A stretch of DNA of 64,000 bases from Neospora caninum Liverpool (Eukaryota; Apicomplexa; Conoidasida; Eucoccidiorida; Sarcocystidae), in NCBI RefSeq assembly GCF_000208865.1, contig NC_018395.1, forward strand, positions 4,698,839-4,762,838. The letters run 5' to 3'. The position numbers were made by a program, and so were the translations under genes. Each line of letters begins with the position of its first letter. Positions within the stretch are counted from its first letter, which is position 1. Shown here piece after piece: positions 25,601-35,487 of the stretch. Below the pieces are notes generated by a model that saw nothing but the letters and a program-made list of their open reading frames with translations, was not told the DNA's origin and made no database searches.

Positions 25601-27663
25601 GCACACACACCACTCCATATATATATATATATATATATATATTGAGTGGTGCACGTGCATACATAGGCATATATATATATATATATATATCGGTCTATGT
25701 ATGACTATACGTTGGCGTCCCTGTTGTGGATTAGACAGAACTGGATGTACAGCAATACATTTCTTTGCGGCCGTCGTTTCGCTCCCGCGTTCCAAGCCGG
25801 TACCTGCAAAATGTGAACCTGACCGAATCCGACACCAATGTGGAGCGTCAAGACCTTGTCGTCGCAACCTGTCACGTAGCCATGCAAAGTCTGGTGGAGC
25901 GTCAGGCAGCACTGCACAGCCAGCCGGCACGCCACTTGGCTGTCGATTCTGTAGAAGTCGTCTCCTGCCTCATCGTCCCTCGCAGCTGTTCCATCTGGAA
26001 GCCAAACAAAGTGAAGAGCATCAATCGCGTATCCGCCAAACAAAAATCGCTTCGTTGCACCACTCCTCTGTTCCTGCAGTTGCGCAGTGCATATACGGGT
26101 ATATGTGTATATGTCTAGATACGCATGCAGGTTTACAGGCACACGTTTTTTAACGACGCGCTCGCGTACAAACATGGGTGGCGAGGTGGACATATGAATA
26201 ATAGGGGCAGTGGTTTACAGTCGTAGAGCCTCCATAGGTTTGCCCCTCGTCCTTTTCAGCCATCCACTGAAGGCGAAACCAAACTTGGAACCGTATAGTC
26301 ACCTGCTCTCGGGGGACTACTCCACCGGAAGAACAACCCCGTTCCGCAGCTATGCGCACGCATTCACTTTTCAGCTACGCAAGTATTTAACGTATCTATA
26401 GGTGTACACAGATACGAACCCAAAGAGGCATAGATGAACAACATCCCGCGTGTCCGTTTCGTCACTTCCCTACGCACGCCCAAGCGGCTGCCAGTGGTCC
26501 ACCCCGGAGAGGAGAACAAGGCGTTCACCCCTCTCGACACTTTCGCTTTGCTGACTCGAGAGCTGGTTTCGGCTTTTTCTTACTCTCAGAGTCGTCTCCG
26601 TCCGGCGGCGATTCGTCGTCAACTGGCCAGACGATTGTCATGGCGTCTCCGCTGAATTTGATCACGTCGCCGCCCCAGTAGTGGACAATTTTGATGATTT
26701 TGTCGAAAAACTGGTTGATGATATTCCCCAAACGTTCGGCTCCATTCGGCTTCGTATCCAGAGCTTCTGTCAGGGCTGTGAAGCCACTGGCGTCGCAAAA
26801 TACCTGATGAAAAGGATAAAAAAGTGCGAGTGACAGCCCCGCGAAAACGCTGACTCATGCAGAATGAAACCTAGTGTACACACCTGCTGTTTCGCATCGA
26901 ATACGTACACTACAATCGCTCTTCATCTGCACACGATTTACATGAAAAACTGGAGCTACATACACTCACAGATGAATAGGGAGAGGCGTGCATATTTATA
27001 TGTATTTATATGTGAATATATAGATTGATATATGTAGATATAGGTGGACATAGGAGTAGATAGATATAAGTATGTACAAATATACTGATACATGAATAGG
27101 AATTCCAAGTCCGGCAGAGCGCGACACGTTGGGGAAAAAAGGCATTGATCTGGACCAGTTCAACGGACGAACGGGAGGAGTCGGTAATAGGTCGCTCAAG
27201 CACTCACGACGGCGGCGGTGAATTGCTCGATTTGGATGTCGAAATCGTCGGAGTGTCGAATGCGTCGATCTGCGATCGCCTCCAGAACTGTGCGAGGCAT
27301 GAAGCAGGCGAACTGCCGGATGTCGAACGACGGGCCGAGTGTATCTGTCAGTTTCGCCGTCTTGGTCGTCCGCTGTTGCAGAACCGCATTGAGCCGTTGT
27401 TCGCAGCGCAGCGCTAGCCAGCGCCAGTCCTGTGAAACTGCGTCGCCGTGGTTCGCGAGAGTTTCCGGGGCCTCTTCGATCGGCGGCGGACGCTCGGGTG
27501 TCAGGTGGAGGCGCGCCTGAGCTGCTTTTCGGCTGCATCCTTCTTCGTCAGATCCACTGTTTGCGTTGATCGCATGCTGGACGCCGTGCCATCCAGCGTG
27601 GACGAGACCGCCCGCGCCGCTAACGACGTTGTGGAGAATGTTTCCGAAACGGCTATCCCCCAT
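11349..27663 (-). CDS. Adenylyl cyclase, soluble (ADCY10-like, beta) type with tandem cyclase domains
   Basis: Makes cAMP from ATP. Exons in gene order: 27663-27208, 26803-26584, 25994-25804, 25508-25123, 24596-24419, 24191-24092, 23924-23833, 23405-23299, 23044-22906, 22450-22275, 21774-21659, 21101-20983, 20555-20449, 19712-19595, 19280-19112, 18792-18734, 18627-18508, 17925-17793, 17114-17066, 16628-16552, 16201-16094, 15818-15410, 15150-13353, 12614-12308, 11758-11349. All phases agree; about 2047 aa. C1 (exons 1-4) carries both metal Asp (VVFCDASGF, IKFSGDA) and the adenine-reading Lys. C2 (exons 5-9) lacks the metal Asp but keeps the Asn/Arg motif (YVNLAARLM), so the pair should form one active site. 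The post-cyclase region resembles the sAC NTPase module with a degenerate Walker A (GKEGLGTHE). Then come a large disordered exon and a coiled-coil tail. Start ATG at 27663; TGA at 11349. Confidence 0.92.
13121..13150. repeat. (TA)n microsatellite
   Basis: TA dinucleotide run within the intron between the 12614-12308 and 15150-13353 exons of the adenylyl cyclase gene. Confidence 0.9.
15937..15966. repeat. (TA)n microsatellite
   Basis: TA run in the adenylyl cyclase intron between exons 16201-16094 and 15818-15410. Confidence 0.85.
16421..16507. repeat. Long interrupted (TA)n microsatellite
   Basis: About 85 bp of TA repeats broken by regularly placed AAA triplets (ataaatat). It lies in the intron between cyclase exons 16628-16552 and 16201-16094. 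It yields spurious Tyr/Ile open frames on both strands. Confidence 0.9.
22551..22650. repeat. (TA)n microsatellite cluster
   Basis: Two TA tracts with interspersed CATATG words in the adenylyl cyclase intron between exons 23044-22906 and 22450-22275. Confidence 0.85.
25617..25691. repeat. Paired (TA)n microsatellites
   Basis: Two TA tracts, about 25617-25641 and 25668-25690, separated by a short unique segment in the cyclase intron between exons 25994-25804 and 25508-25123. Confidence 0.88.
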
Positions 27664-30276
27664 TCTGTCTGTATCGTCTGCCTTGAAGCGCACGGAACGA
27701 AAAACGAGAACAAAGTCCCCGCGCGTCACTCTCGCCCTGAGACTTAACAGAGCGGTGGATAGAAGCCGGCGCTTTTCAACGGCTCCAGACTACCCACGAC
27801 GCGGTGTACCTACACCGGGCCGTACGGGTGGCGACCATACTCTCTCGGTCCATGCGCCTCGTCAGTTGGGAGCAAAGAGAAACTGGCTAAACTAGCTGAC
27901 GGTCTGGCTGCGTTCGGCTAAAAGGTCTTTCTCGACGACGGAACGATTTGAACAAAACCTGCTAGGACAACGTGCTGTCCGGATGGGCAAGGTCGACAGC
28001 CGGAAACGGATGCTGGAGCAAGACATTCGACGGGTTCCGGGGAAAAAACAACGAGGTGAGAAAGAAAGCTTCAAGGATGGAAACTTGACGACGGGAAGAG
28101 GAGATCGAAGAGACGATACATAACCAAGCGTGTGCAACGGAATGTAAAAGACTAACATGGCAGTCCTCACGGCCCACGCCCTGTCGGATGGGTGTGACGG
28201 GCAAAACTCTGAAGATGTGCCTGGGATCCTGGCTTTCTACCCCCGTGCAGGAAGAAAAAAACCGGAGTGCAGAGAAAGGCAAAGGGTAAAGCGAACAAAA
28301 AGAGGGCCCACGTTTCTGTGACAATTATAACCGAATGCTAGATCAGTTCGTGTCTCCAGGTCGGCAACTAGGTGCCGGGCAAGAGATTCCACAAGGTCGG
28401 GCCCTGCGCAACGCAACTTTGTGTGGTACCCGGAAGGCAGATAAAGTGGAAGGAATGAAGTTTAACGGAAGATTGAAGGAAAAAGGACTCAAAAAAACGA
28501 AAAAGGACGCGAGACACCAAAGAGTTACGTGGCAACGGCAACCTTCTCTTGAAGAGACGAGGACGCGTTGGCGAGGAACGCCAGCCGCTGAACAAAAAAT
28601 CGGAAGAGATGGCTGTGTCAAGTGACGCGTAAGAGGGGGACAAAAGGAAAAGGCTAACGCACAAGATGGATTCGTATCTATGAAAAAACCTAGCGGAGGA
28701 AAGAAACGGGCAGCGCAGAAGGAAAAGGATAGCCGCAAGTGTCGCCCGCGAAACAGCTCGAGGAGCTGCGACTCGATTCTCTCTTTTTCTCGTGCTCTCT
28801 GTAGGGCCTTCTCCTGGGTTCGCGTGTCAACTCGAGCACTGCAAAGATATTCGCATTTCCAAACACATGATGTATTGATTGGTTATAGTTGCTACACGCT
28901 CATTCGTCCAAACTTAGGCAGTTCTATTCACACTTTTCCGTACGCAATTCTGGTAAAAAACTCAGATCCTTTAAACAGCACTGGCGCATCTACGTTTCCT
29001 GCGAAAAAAGAGACCGAGCACATGTACTCTTCTGAGCTTCTACCTCCTTCTACTTTCTCATTCATCGGCTTCTTGAGTATCGTGCTCCTCTTTCTCCTTG
29101 TCTGCTCAGCGAATAACAGCTACGAGAGAATTTCTGGAACAAATGGATCGAGCTACCTGTAATGGGGCACCCGCCAGTGCGGGTTTTGTTTCCTCGCCTG
29201 CGTGTTTCTCTCGGGACTTCTCCATGCTTCCATCACGAGGGCGTCCTTCAAAACGAAAGGCGTAGGTTGCTCTTTTCGCAGTTCTAAAAAGAGTGAGGGT
29301 TCACGGCATCTCCATTTTTCGTCTTGTATTCAGAACCTTTTCTGTTTGTGCTGGTCTAGCTTGAGCACGGCGCTCCCGGTTACCGATTCACCGATACCAG
29401 GAAACAGCGCAGCCCGAGCCAAGTCTTTAAATAACGGGGCAGAGAGCTGTGTTCCTTTCTTGGGAGCAGCTTGGAAAAGATACGGATTTCCAATCTCCTT
29501 GTGCTTACACGGTGCCATCGCTGAAACTGGTTAACATGGTGATGCAGCCAAGCATTTGAGTTCAAGTTCTCTCACTTTAGACACGGTATTCAGGTGAAAA
29601 AAATTCAGTTTACCCAGTACTGAAGCCAGCGCGCTCAGTGACACAGACTTTTTGTAACGCACCCGTATGCGGCTTTTCGTGAGGTACGTATTAATGAGTC
29701 TGGCAGCGTAGAGAGCGCCAAAGGTTCATGGTGCCCCGTGCGCGTCATGCTGGTGTGATTTAAAGAAAGGGTCGTCGCAAACGTGGCGATGGATTAATTG
29801 CCTTTTTGGTCTGTTCTGAAAAAGGTGAGCGGGTCGGAAACATCGGCTGGGATGATGATAGGCTTGGTCAACACAGGGGTGACTGGGCCCCAGGAAACTG
29901 GCCCCCACCGACACTCAATATCTCTGCTGACCGTCGGGATAGGCACGCATATTCGATTGCATGCTTATTTTCACGGTACATCGATCGAGAGGAAAAGAGA
30001 GAGACTCACAAATCCCCCCACTCTGTGCCCATCGCCTCCAGGCTGTTGGATATAATGGTCTAGCTGGACTGCAAACAGATATTCACTCATCTTTCCCTGC
30101 CTTCCTACACGTTCGTCTCTCTCCAAAATTATCTGTGTAAAATTGAGTATGGAACGGAAGAAGGAGGGCGGAAGGCGGGCAACGCCCTCGGCAAGAAAAG
30201 GTCAAGACAAGCAGGTTCGAGATGGGAATGAACACCCACGGGACACCGTGGACGACAGAAAGTGAGGCGGTTTTGT
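27664..30276. other. Intergenic region: cyclase 5' flank and glucanase 3' flank
   Basis: The region lies between the cyclase start codon and the stop codon of the GH17 gene, both on the minus strand. One plus-strand frame (28680-29162) has an ATG and a hydrophobic stretch, but no codon pattern, homology or splice context supports it. No RNA gene is seen. Confidence 0.5.
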
Positions 30277-32025
30277 TCAGAAGTCGTCGTCAAGTCTGCG
30301 AGCAGAGACGAGAGGCTGTCCATTGTCATCCTCGCTCTCGGTTTCTGTAGCATTTCCTGCGCCTCTCGGGAGAGGGATGTCGAGGAGGCCCGTGGGTGTG
30401 CCCCACTTGGGCAATCCATTCTCGTAGAAAAGACCAAAGTTGTTTTCGAACTTGTTTCCATGTTCAATTTCGAACTTGAACATTTCATCAAAAGCTTCAA
30501 AAAGGAAAATCGGGTAAGCGAGCCCTCGAGTGCGTATCGTATCTGCGGTCGCATTGTGCAGAGTCATGCCCTGCGCCCGCATAACGACATGCTTGAAGTA
30601 GTAATACGCATTCGTGAGAGTCGCTCGCGGACTCTCTGCCGAAGGCCACCCCGTTTCGCCGATCCACAGGTCTATATGCGTCACATTGTTCTTACACATG
30701 GCGACGCGCTGCATCTCCACTTGCATGTCAAAGTTGAAATAGTAGTGGTACGCGCCATCGAACGGGACGTGGCCGGAAGCAGGCGGGACACCGACGGAGA
30801 TGTCTGGTGTGATGTGCCCTGCCATGGCGGCGAACCAGGAGTAAATGTTGACCATAAACGGCGCCCGAGGCGTTTGCTCCTCCAAGAATGTCCACACGCT
30901 CCGAAGAATGGGTTTCACGACATCGCGAAAGTCTGCCACACACGGCGTCCAGGGGTTCCTCGACATTTCCAAAATCCCTCCGTTGAAGGCTGTAGTCACA
31001 GGAATGTGCTCCAGCCCGACCTGAATGAGAGCCTTCTTGACATGCTTCATCGCCGGCAGCAGCTTGGCGGGGATGTTGAGGGAACCGCATTCTTGCTTGG
31101 CTGCCCATTCCGCGGTCTTGATGCAAATCAGGGGCTCGTTGCCGACGATCAGCAGACGGATCAGGTGAGCAAACGGCTGAATTTGTCTCTGGATGACACG
31201 CACGGCATACGCCGCGTTGCTGGCGAGATGGGTGACCATGCGATTCGGTAGAGCGACGTACACATGGACGTCGGAACCGTAGACGCGTTGCAGGGACGCG
31301 AGGCCGTCCGGTGAGAAGAGCTTTATGTGGGAGAAGCCATTGCGCTTCAGAATGCCAAACATTCGCTCGCGACTCATCTTCAGTTTCGAATATTTGTCGG
31401 ACCAGTTGATCCCTATGAATGCGTTCTTCCTCGCCTCCTTTTTGTCGCACACCGGCGCACAGCAGCACGGGTGCGGCTCGCCGCATTCATAGGGGTCTTC
31501 AGCACCCCATGGATTTGGGCACACAAAGCCACATTTACGCTCCTTTGTTTCGTGCGGCGTTAGTGACAAGTCGTACGTGCACCACGGCTGAGCTTGCGAA
31601 GGCGACAGCACCCGAATGTGGAGAAGCGTGAAAACACCGAAGCCGACAGTCGCCACCAGCCAGGCGGCGAAGCGGCCTGCGGTCCGCCAGTGCGCTAAAC
31701 AGCATTGCCCTCTGCGGCGGGACACAGGGAGCACCCCAGACGGAGACGGAGAATTCTTCCTGGACATCTCGGGAATCGGAAGACAAGTGACAGGCGGGGC
31801 CTGCATGCAAACTTCTCCCAGGGGCCTTTGGACAGTGCCTCTCCGCTGCTTCGCCAAGGAAGAACATGAAGCTTCCGACGTGTTCTCAAGAGAGGACACT
31901 GACGGCGATGAATCGCACCCCGATTGGCATTCCCATTCTCGAAGGAACGCATGCCCCGGGACGTGAGTGGCGGATGCCAGCTGCCCTGGACCGTCAGACT
32001 GCTGCAACCAAGGCAGAGCCTGCAT
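30277..32025 (-). CDS. GH17 family glucan endo-1,3-beta-glucosidase, membrane-anchored
   Basis: Predicted to hydrolyse beta-1,3-glucan. Single exon of 582 codons from the ATG at 32025; a shorter start at 31767 (MSRKNSPS) would also keep every domain. In the longer numbering a transmembrane segment lies at about 119-139 (FAAWLVATVGFGVFTLL) after a basic stretch, giving a signal-anchor or type II topology. A Cys-rich linker follows (HPCCCAPVC), then the GH17 barrel beginning IGINWSDKYSKL. The acid/base Glu is in IVGNEP (about 297) and the nucleophile Glu in IGETGWPS (about 457); both are intact. The C-terminal tail is acidic and ends in RRLDDDF. In T. gondii, GH17 glucanases and beta-1,3-glucan are known from the oocyst wall, so a role in oocyst wall building is likely but inferred. 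The 5' end faces the PARP gene. Confidence 0.92.
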   Translation of the reverse strand: MQALPWLQQSDGPGQLASATHVPGHAFLREWECQSGCDSSPSVSSLENTSEASCSSLAKQRRGTVQRPLGEVCMQAPPVTCLPIPEMSRKNSPSPSGVLPVSRRRGQCCLAHWRTAGRFAAWLVATVGFGVFTLLHIRVLSPSQAQPWCTYDLSLTPHETKERKCGFVCPNPWGAEDPYECGEPHPCCCAPVCDKKEARKNAFIGINWSDKYSKLKMSRERMFGILKRNGFSHIKLFSPDGLASLQRVYGSDVHVYVALPNRMVTHLASNAAYAVRVIQRQIQPFAHLIRLLIVGNEPLICIKTAEWAAKQECGSLNIPAKLLPAMKHVKKALIQVGLEHIPVTTAFNGGILEMSRNPWTPCVADFRDVVKPILRSVWTFLEEQTPRAPFMVNIYSWFAAMAGHITPDISVGVPPASGHVPFDGAYHYYFNFDMQVEMQRVAMCKNNVTHIDLWIGETGWPSAESPRATLTNAYYYFKHVVMRAQGMTLHNATADTIRTRGLAYPIFLFEAFDEMFKFEIEHGNKFENNFGLFYENGLPKWGTPTGLLDIPLPRGAGNATETESEDDNGQPLVSARRLDDDF

Positions 32026-35000
32026 TATGGGAATCGCCTCACACAGTTGTGTAACACGGCGCAAAACGGGTGCTGGCGTGTGGATCTACGCACGACCTTC
32101 GAGTGTGTGTTTCTCGGAGCAGAAGAGTGTGGTAGTGAAATGGGAGGAGGCGTCTCTTCGCTCCATTAAGGGACGACGCCGTTCCGAAACGGCTGATGGG
32201 AGGACGGAAAGGCACGATGCTCACAGTGTTCAGGATCGACGAAGGCAGTTGCCTCTTGCGGAGGGAGATTTTTTGACTGCACGTTGGGTGCATCTGAAAT
32301 TCGCCAATAGGGAGTCACCTCTTGTTAGCGGGAGACCGTTTTTTACATCATGTCGAGAACTGGCGGAACAAACTTTCAGGGTAGTCACACTACCACGCTG
32401 TGTCGATCGGCGCCCTACGTTCGCGTACCGGGGTAGAGAAGCTGCACAAGAAATCACCACAGTTCTGAGGCGAAATGATGTTTAGGCGCGTGAGGGCTGG
32501 GCTAACAGAAAACGTCGATCGTTGCGTTTTTCCCAGAGGCCTTTGAAGCGGTCGGCGTGGAGAAAAGGGGGGTACCATCTTTTTTGGACCCGCAGCCCCC
32601 GCTTTTGAGGGTCACGTTTCGAAGGGATGTGCGGAGACACACTACAGCGGGGGAGACTGGGACGTTGCCCAGAGCAGACAAACAGGCCGCAAACGTGTGT
32701 TTTTTCTTATGGTTAACGCATGACTGCGCCTCTTCGGCATCGAGTGGCTTAATGATAAGCGAAGTTCTCCCACGCGAAACGAAGACAGAGTGGTTCCTGG
32801 TTCAGACATCCGCTAATCTCGCACCGTTGACAGCCTCCAACCCATCGGGTGTGTGCAGTTCACCGAAAATCCGAAGGGCTCTTCTTCTCTTTGACTGTTG
32901 AGCTGGCCAGCCGTGCACAGCAAATGCAAATTAATCTGATATGCGTTTCAGACACGCACCGTGTCACCACGCGAAAGCACAAGACGGTCGTTTTTGAAGC
33001 AATGGAGCGGCTGCGTCGTGCCTGCAGGCGTGAGATTAGTTCCGGGTTTCGATGACCCGCGTCAGGTGAATGCTCACTGGGAAATCACTGATTTTTGAGA
33101 CGCTTCTGCTTGCTTTATAAACGGAGAACCACCCCTTACCTTCAACAGATCTACGTGCATTCTTCCATGGTTTGTCACGAGAGCCTTGAACAAACCCGTA
33201 GAAACTCTCAATTAAGAAACACCTCGTCAAAGCGTCTCGAACACGAACAAGCAGACTGGGATCTCCGCAGTCCATCGAACCCGTGTCTCTCTCACTTGGC
33301 TCTCTCTGCGGGGTTTTCTTTTAAGTGAACATCCAAGTCAGGCTCTCAATGCGATAGCGATCTTGCGCGTACACATCCGTTTTGGAGGGCTCTTCGGGAA
33401 GGCACCGAAACTGGAAAATGCCATCGCGTCTGTGTAGAGGCTCGCGTCAACAGTACAGCGCTTTCCCGTCGATAGGTGTCGCGGTTTTCACGAGTCGACC
33501 AGTCCCAAAACCATCTACGTTTCGGGGTTCAACGTTTGGACAACCCTTGAATTAGAGAGGTAAACCACCACGCCCTGATGACTGAAAACGACGATGTTCA
33601 GCGTCCCTATTGAGGCTGAAACCAGCCCATCGAAACGCGTCGTGTTCGCTGGCAAGTTCCGTCGATATTTTCGGAACTGTGCATAAGGTGCAGTGGGGGA
33701 ATCAGGAAATGCACACCGTGCTTCTGGGGAAACAAAATTCTCTATTCATCGTTCCTTCAATCCCCACACTGCTCGAGTTGTCGCTGGAAGTGTGAGCGTC
33801 TCGAGTCGCAGTGTCGACCTGCGTTCGCCGCAGCACTGATTCTCGCGTCGGTAAACGAAAGCTGAACGGTTTCTGTTTCGCGAACAAACGCAGCAAGGGC
33901 CCGAGCTCCCAGTACGCTTCTCGTTCTGGCACCGGTTCGTTTCGAATTTGCACGAAACATGCGTTCGCGTCTCACCGAGAGACTCGGAGGCCATGCGCCG
34001 GTGGCGTGGACGATTCGTGTGCTTTTAAGTTTTCCGAGGAAAAAACGGGGCCCAGTGAAGACAGTGAACTGTATTCGCTAAGACTGATTCAATCTGAACT
34101 GGTACTCCCTTCTTTCTGCATTTGTTCTCTCAATCCGAACAGAAAAACGTGGTTTGGCTGCCAGTTGAAAAACATCGAACCAGTGTGCGTCGGCACGTAC
34201 AGGAGCTGCATGCGCGTGCGCCGGTGCTGGAAATTGTCGATGTGAGAGACTGATCGATTTCTACGAAACGAGGAATACTCGGGCAGCCATGTTATTTTGG
34301 CTAAATGGAAGAATAGAAAAGCGTGAGGAAACACCTGAATTGCAGTGTGAGGTGAAAAAGAACAGTTGTGTGCAGTTCACTCGAGACATCGAGGCGCCTG
34401 TCTCCGTGCATGCTCCAGTTCCGCTGTTTTTCTGTCTGTTTCTATCCGTTTCCCTCCTAAAAACAAACCAGAGACGAAGCTTGTACCGTTGTTGCCTCAG
34501 TCAACGTAGATCCGCAAACTCTTCGTTCTGCACAGATCAGTTTTCCTTCTGTAGAGCCACCCTCCAGCGCCGTGTAGGACACACCCTCCTGGGGAGGGTT
34601 TGTTGGAGGGCTAGATCGGTTGTTTTCGACACGAGCAGCGGAGTTCCTTTTTTCCTTTCCGTTTTGTATCCCTTCTGCATAACTCTCTTCGTTCCCTTCG
34701 TCAACAATCTCGTGAAGAAACGGCCGTTCTCGCGGCCTTTCGCCGGAAAAAAAGTCGCTTCTTCTGGTCACAAGTCCGCTATATACCGTTTCTGCCAGCC
34801 CTGGACCTGATATATATAATCCGGTGTCTCCTCTACCCTTTCCGACAAGAACCGGACGGAATGCCTCTCTCGAACGCTCTCCCTCTTTGCGTCTTATCCC
34901 CCTCGACACGCATAACAAACTGAAATAGCTACCAATTCTGCGGAGTGTTTGTACGGGCGAATGAATGCAAATAACCATTTTCCCAGCCTTTCTTCTTTGT

Positions 35001-35487
35001 GGCCGTGCGTATATATATCTCGGCCCTGCCATAGGGGGGTTTCTGTCTTGTAGACTGTTCGTCTTTTGTTTCTTTATCGCTGCATGCACGCGTGTGCGGA
35101 GAGAGCGTGAGGAACGCGAAGGTTCCCCACAAACTTCCGTCTTCTGTTGAAAGTCTCCAGGGGAACGCCTCTCCACCTCCTCAAGTTTACTCTGGAGGAC
35201 GGGAAACGAAGCGAACGAAGGAGCTCGAGAAGGCGCGACGAGGAAACAGGTTCACCCGCGAAAGCGAAGAGAGACGCCCCTGGATAGGAGAGTGCGCTGA
35301 ACAGCGAGAGGAACGGAAAACGGAAGGACGGAGACTCCGATCGCACACAGGAACGCAGAGAGGCGAATTCGAGAAGCACACAAGCAAGGGCAGGGAGCGC
35401 CGCTGAATCGACGACAGAGACGGAGACACGAGGCGAATCGAAGGCGACAGAGAGAAGGAAATCGCGTGGAAAAGGGGGGGCGGAAAC
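32026..35487. promoter_or_regulatory. Divergent intergenic region between GH17 (minus) and PARP (plus)
   Basis: About 3.5 kb separates two genes transcribed away from each other, so both promoters and 5' untranslated regions must lie here. The 35100-35480 part is purine-rich on the plus strand and probably forms the PARP 5' leader. No TATA element or coding exon is identifiable. Open frames here lack splice signals and family resemblance. Confidence 0.5.

Noticed and set aside
28680..29162. 160-codon plus-strand frame with a hydrophobic segment
   Set aside because: It has an ATG but no recognisable motif or splice context and lies between two minus-strand genes; chance is likely.
30262..31251. 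329-codon plus-strand open frame
   Set aside because: Antisense to the GH17 exon, whose catalytic motifs identify the true strand.
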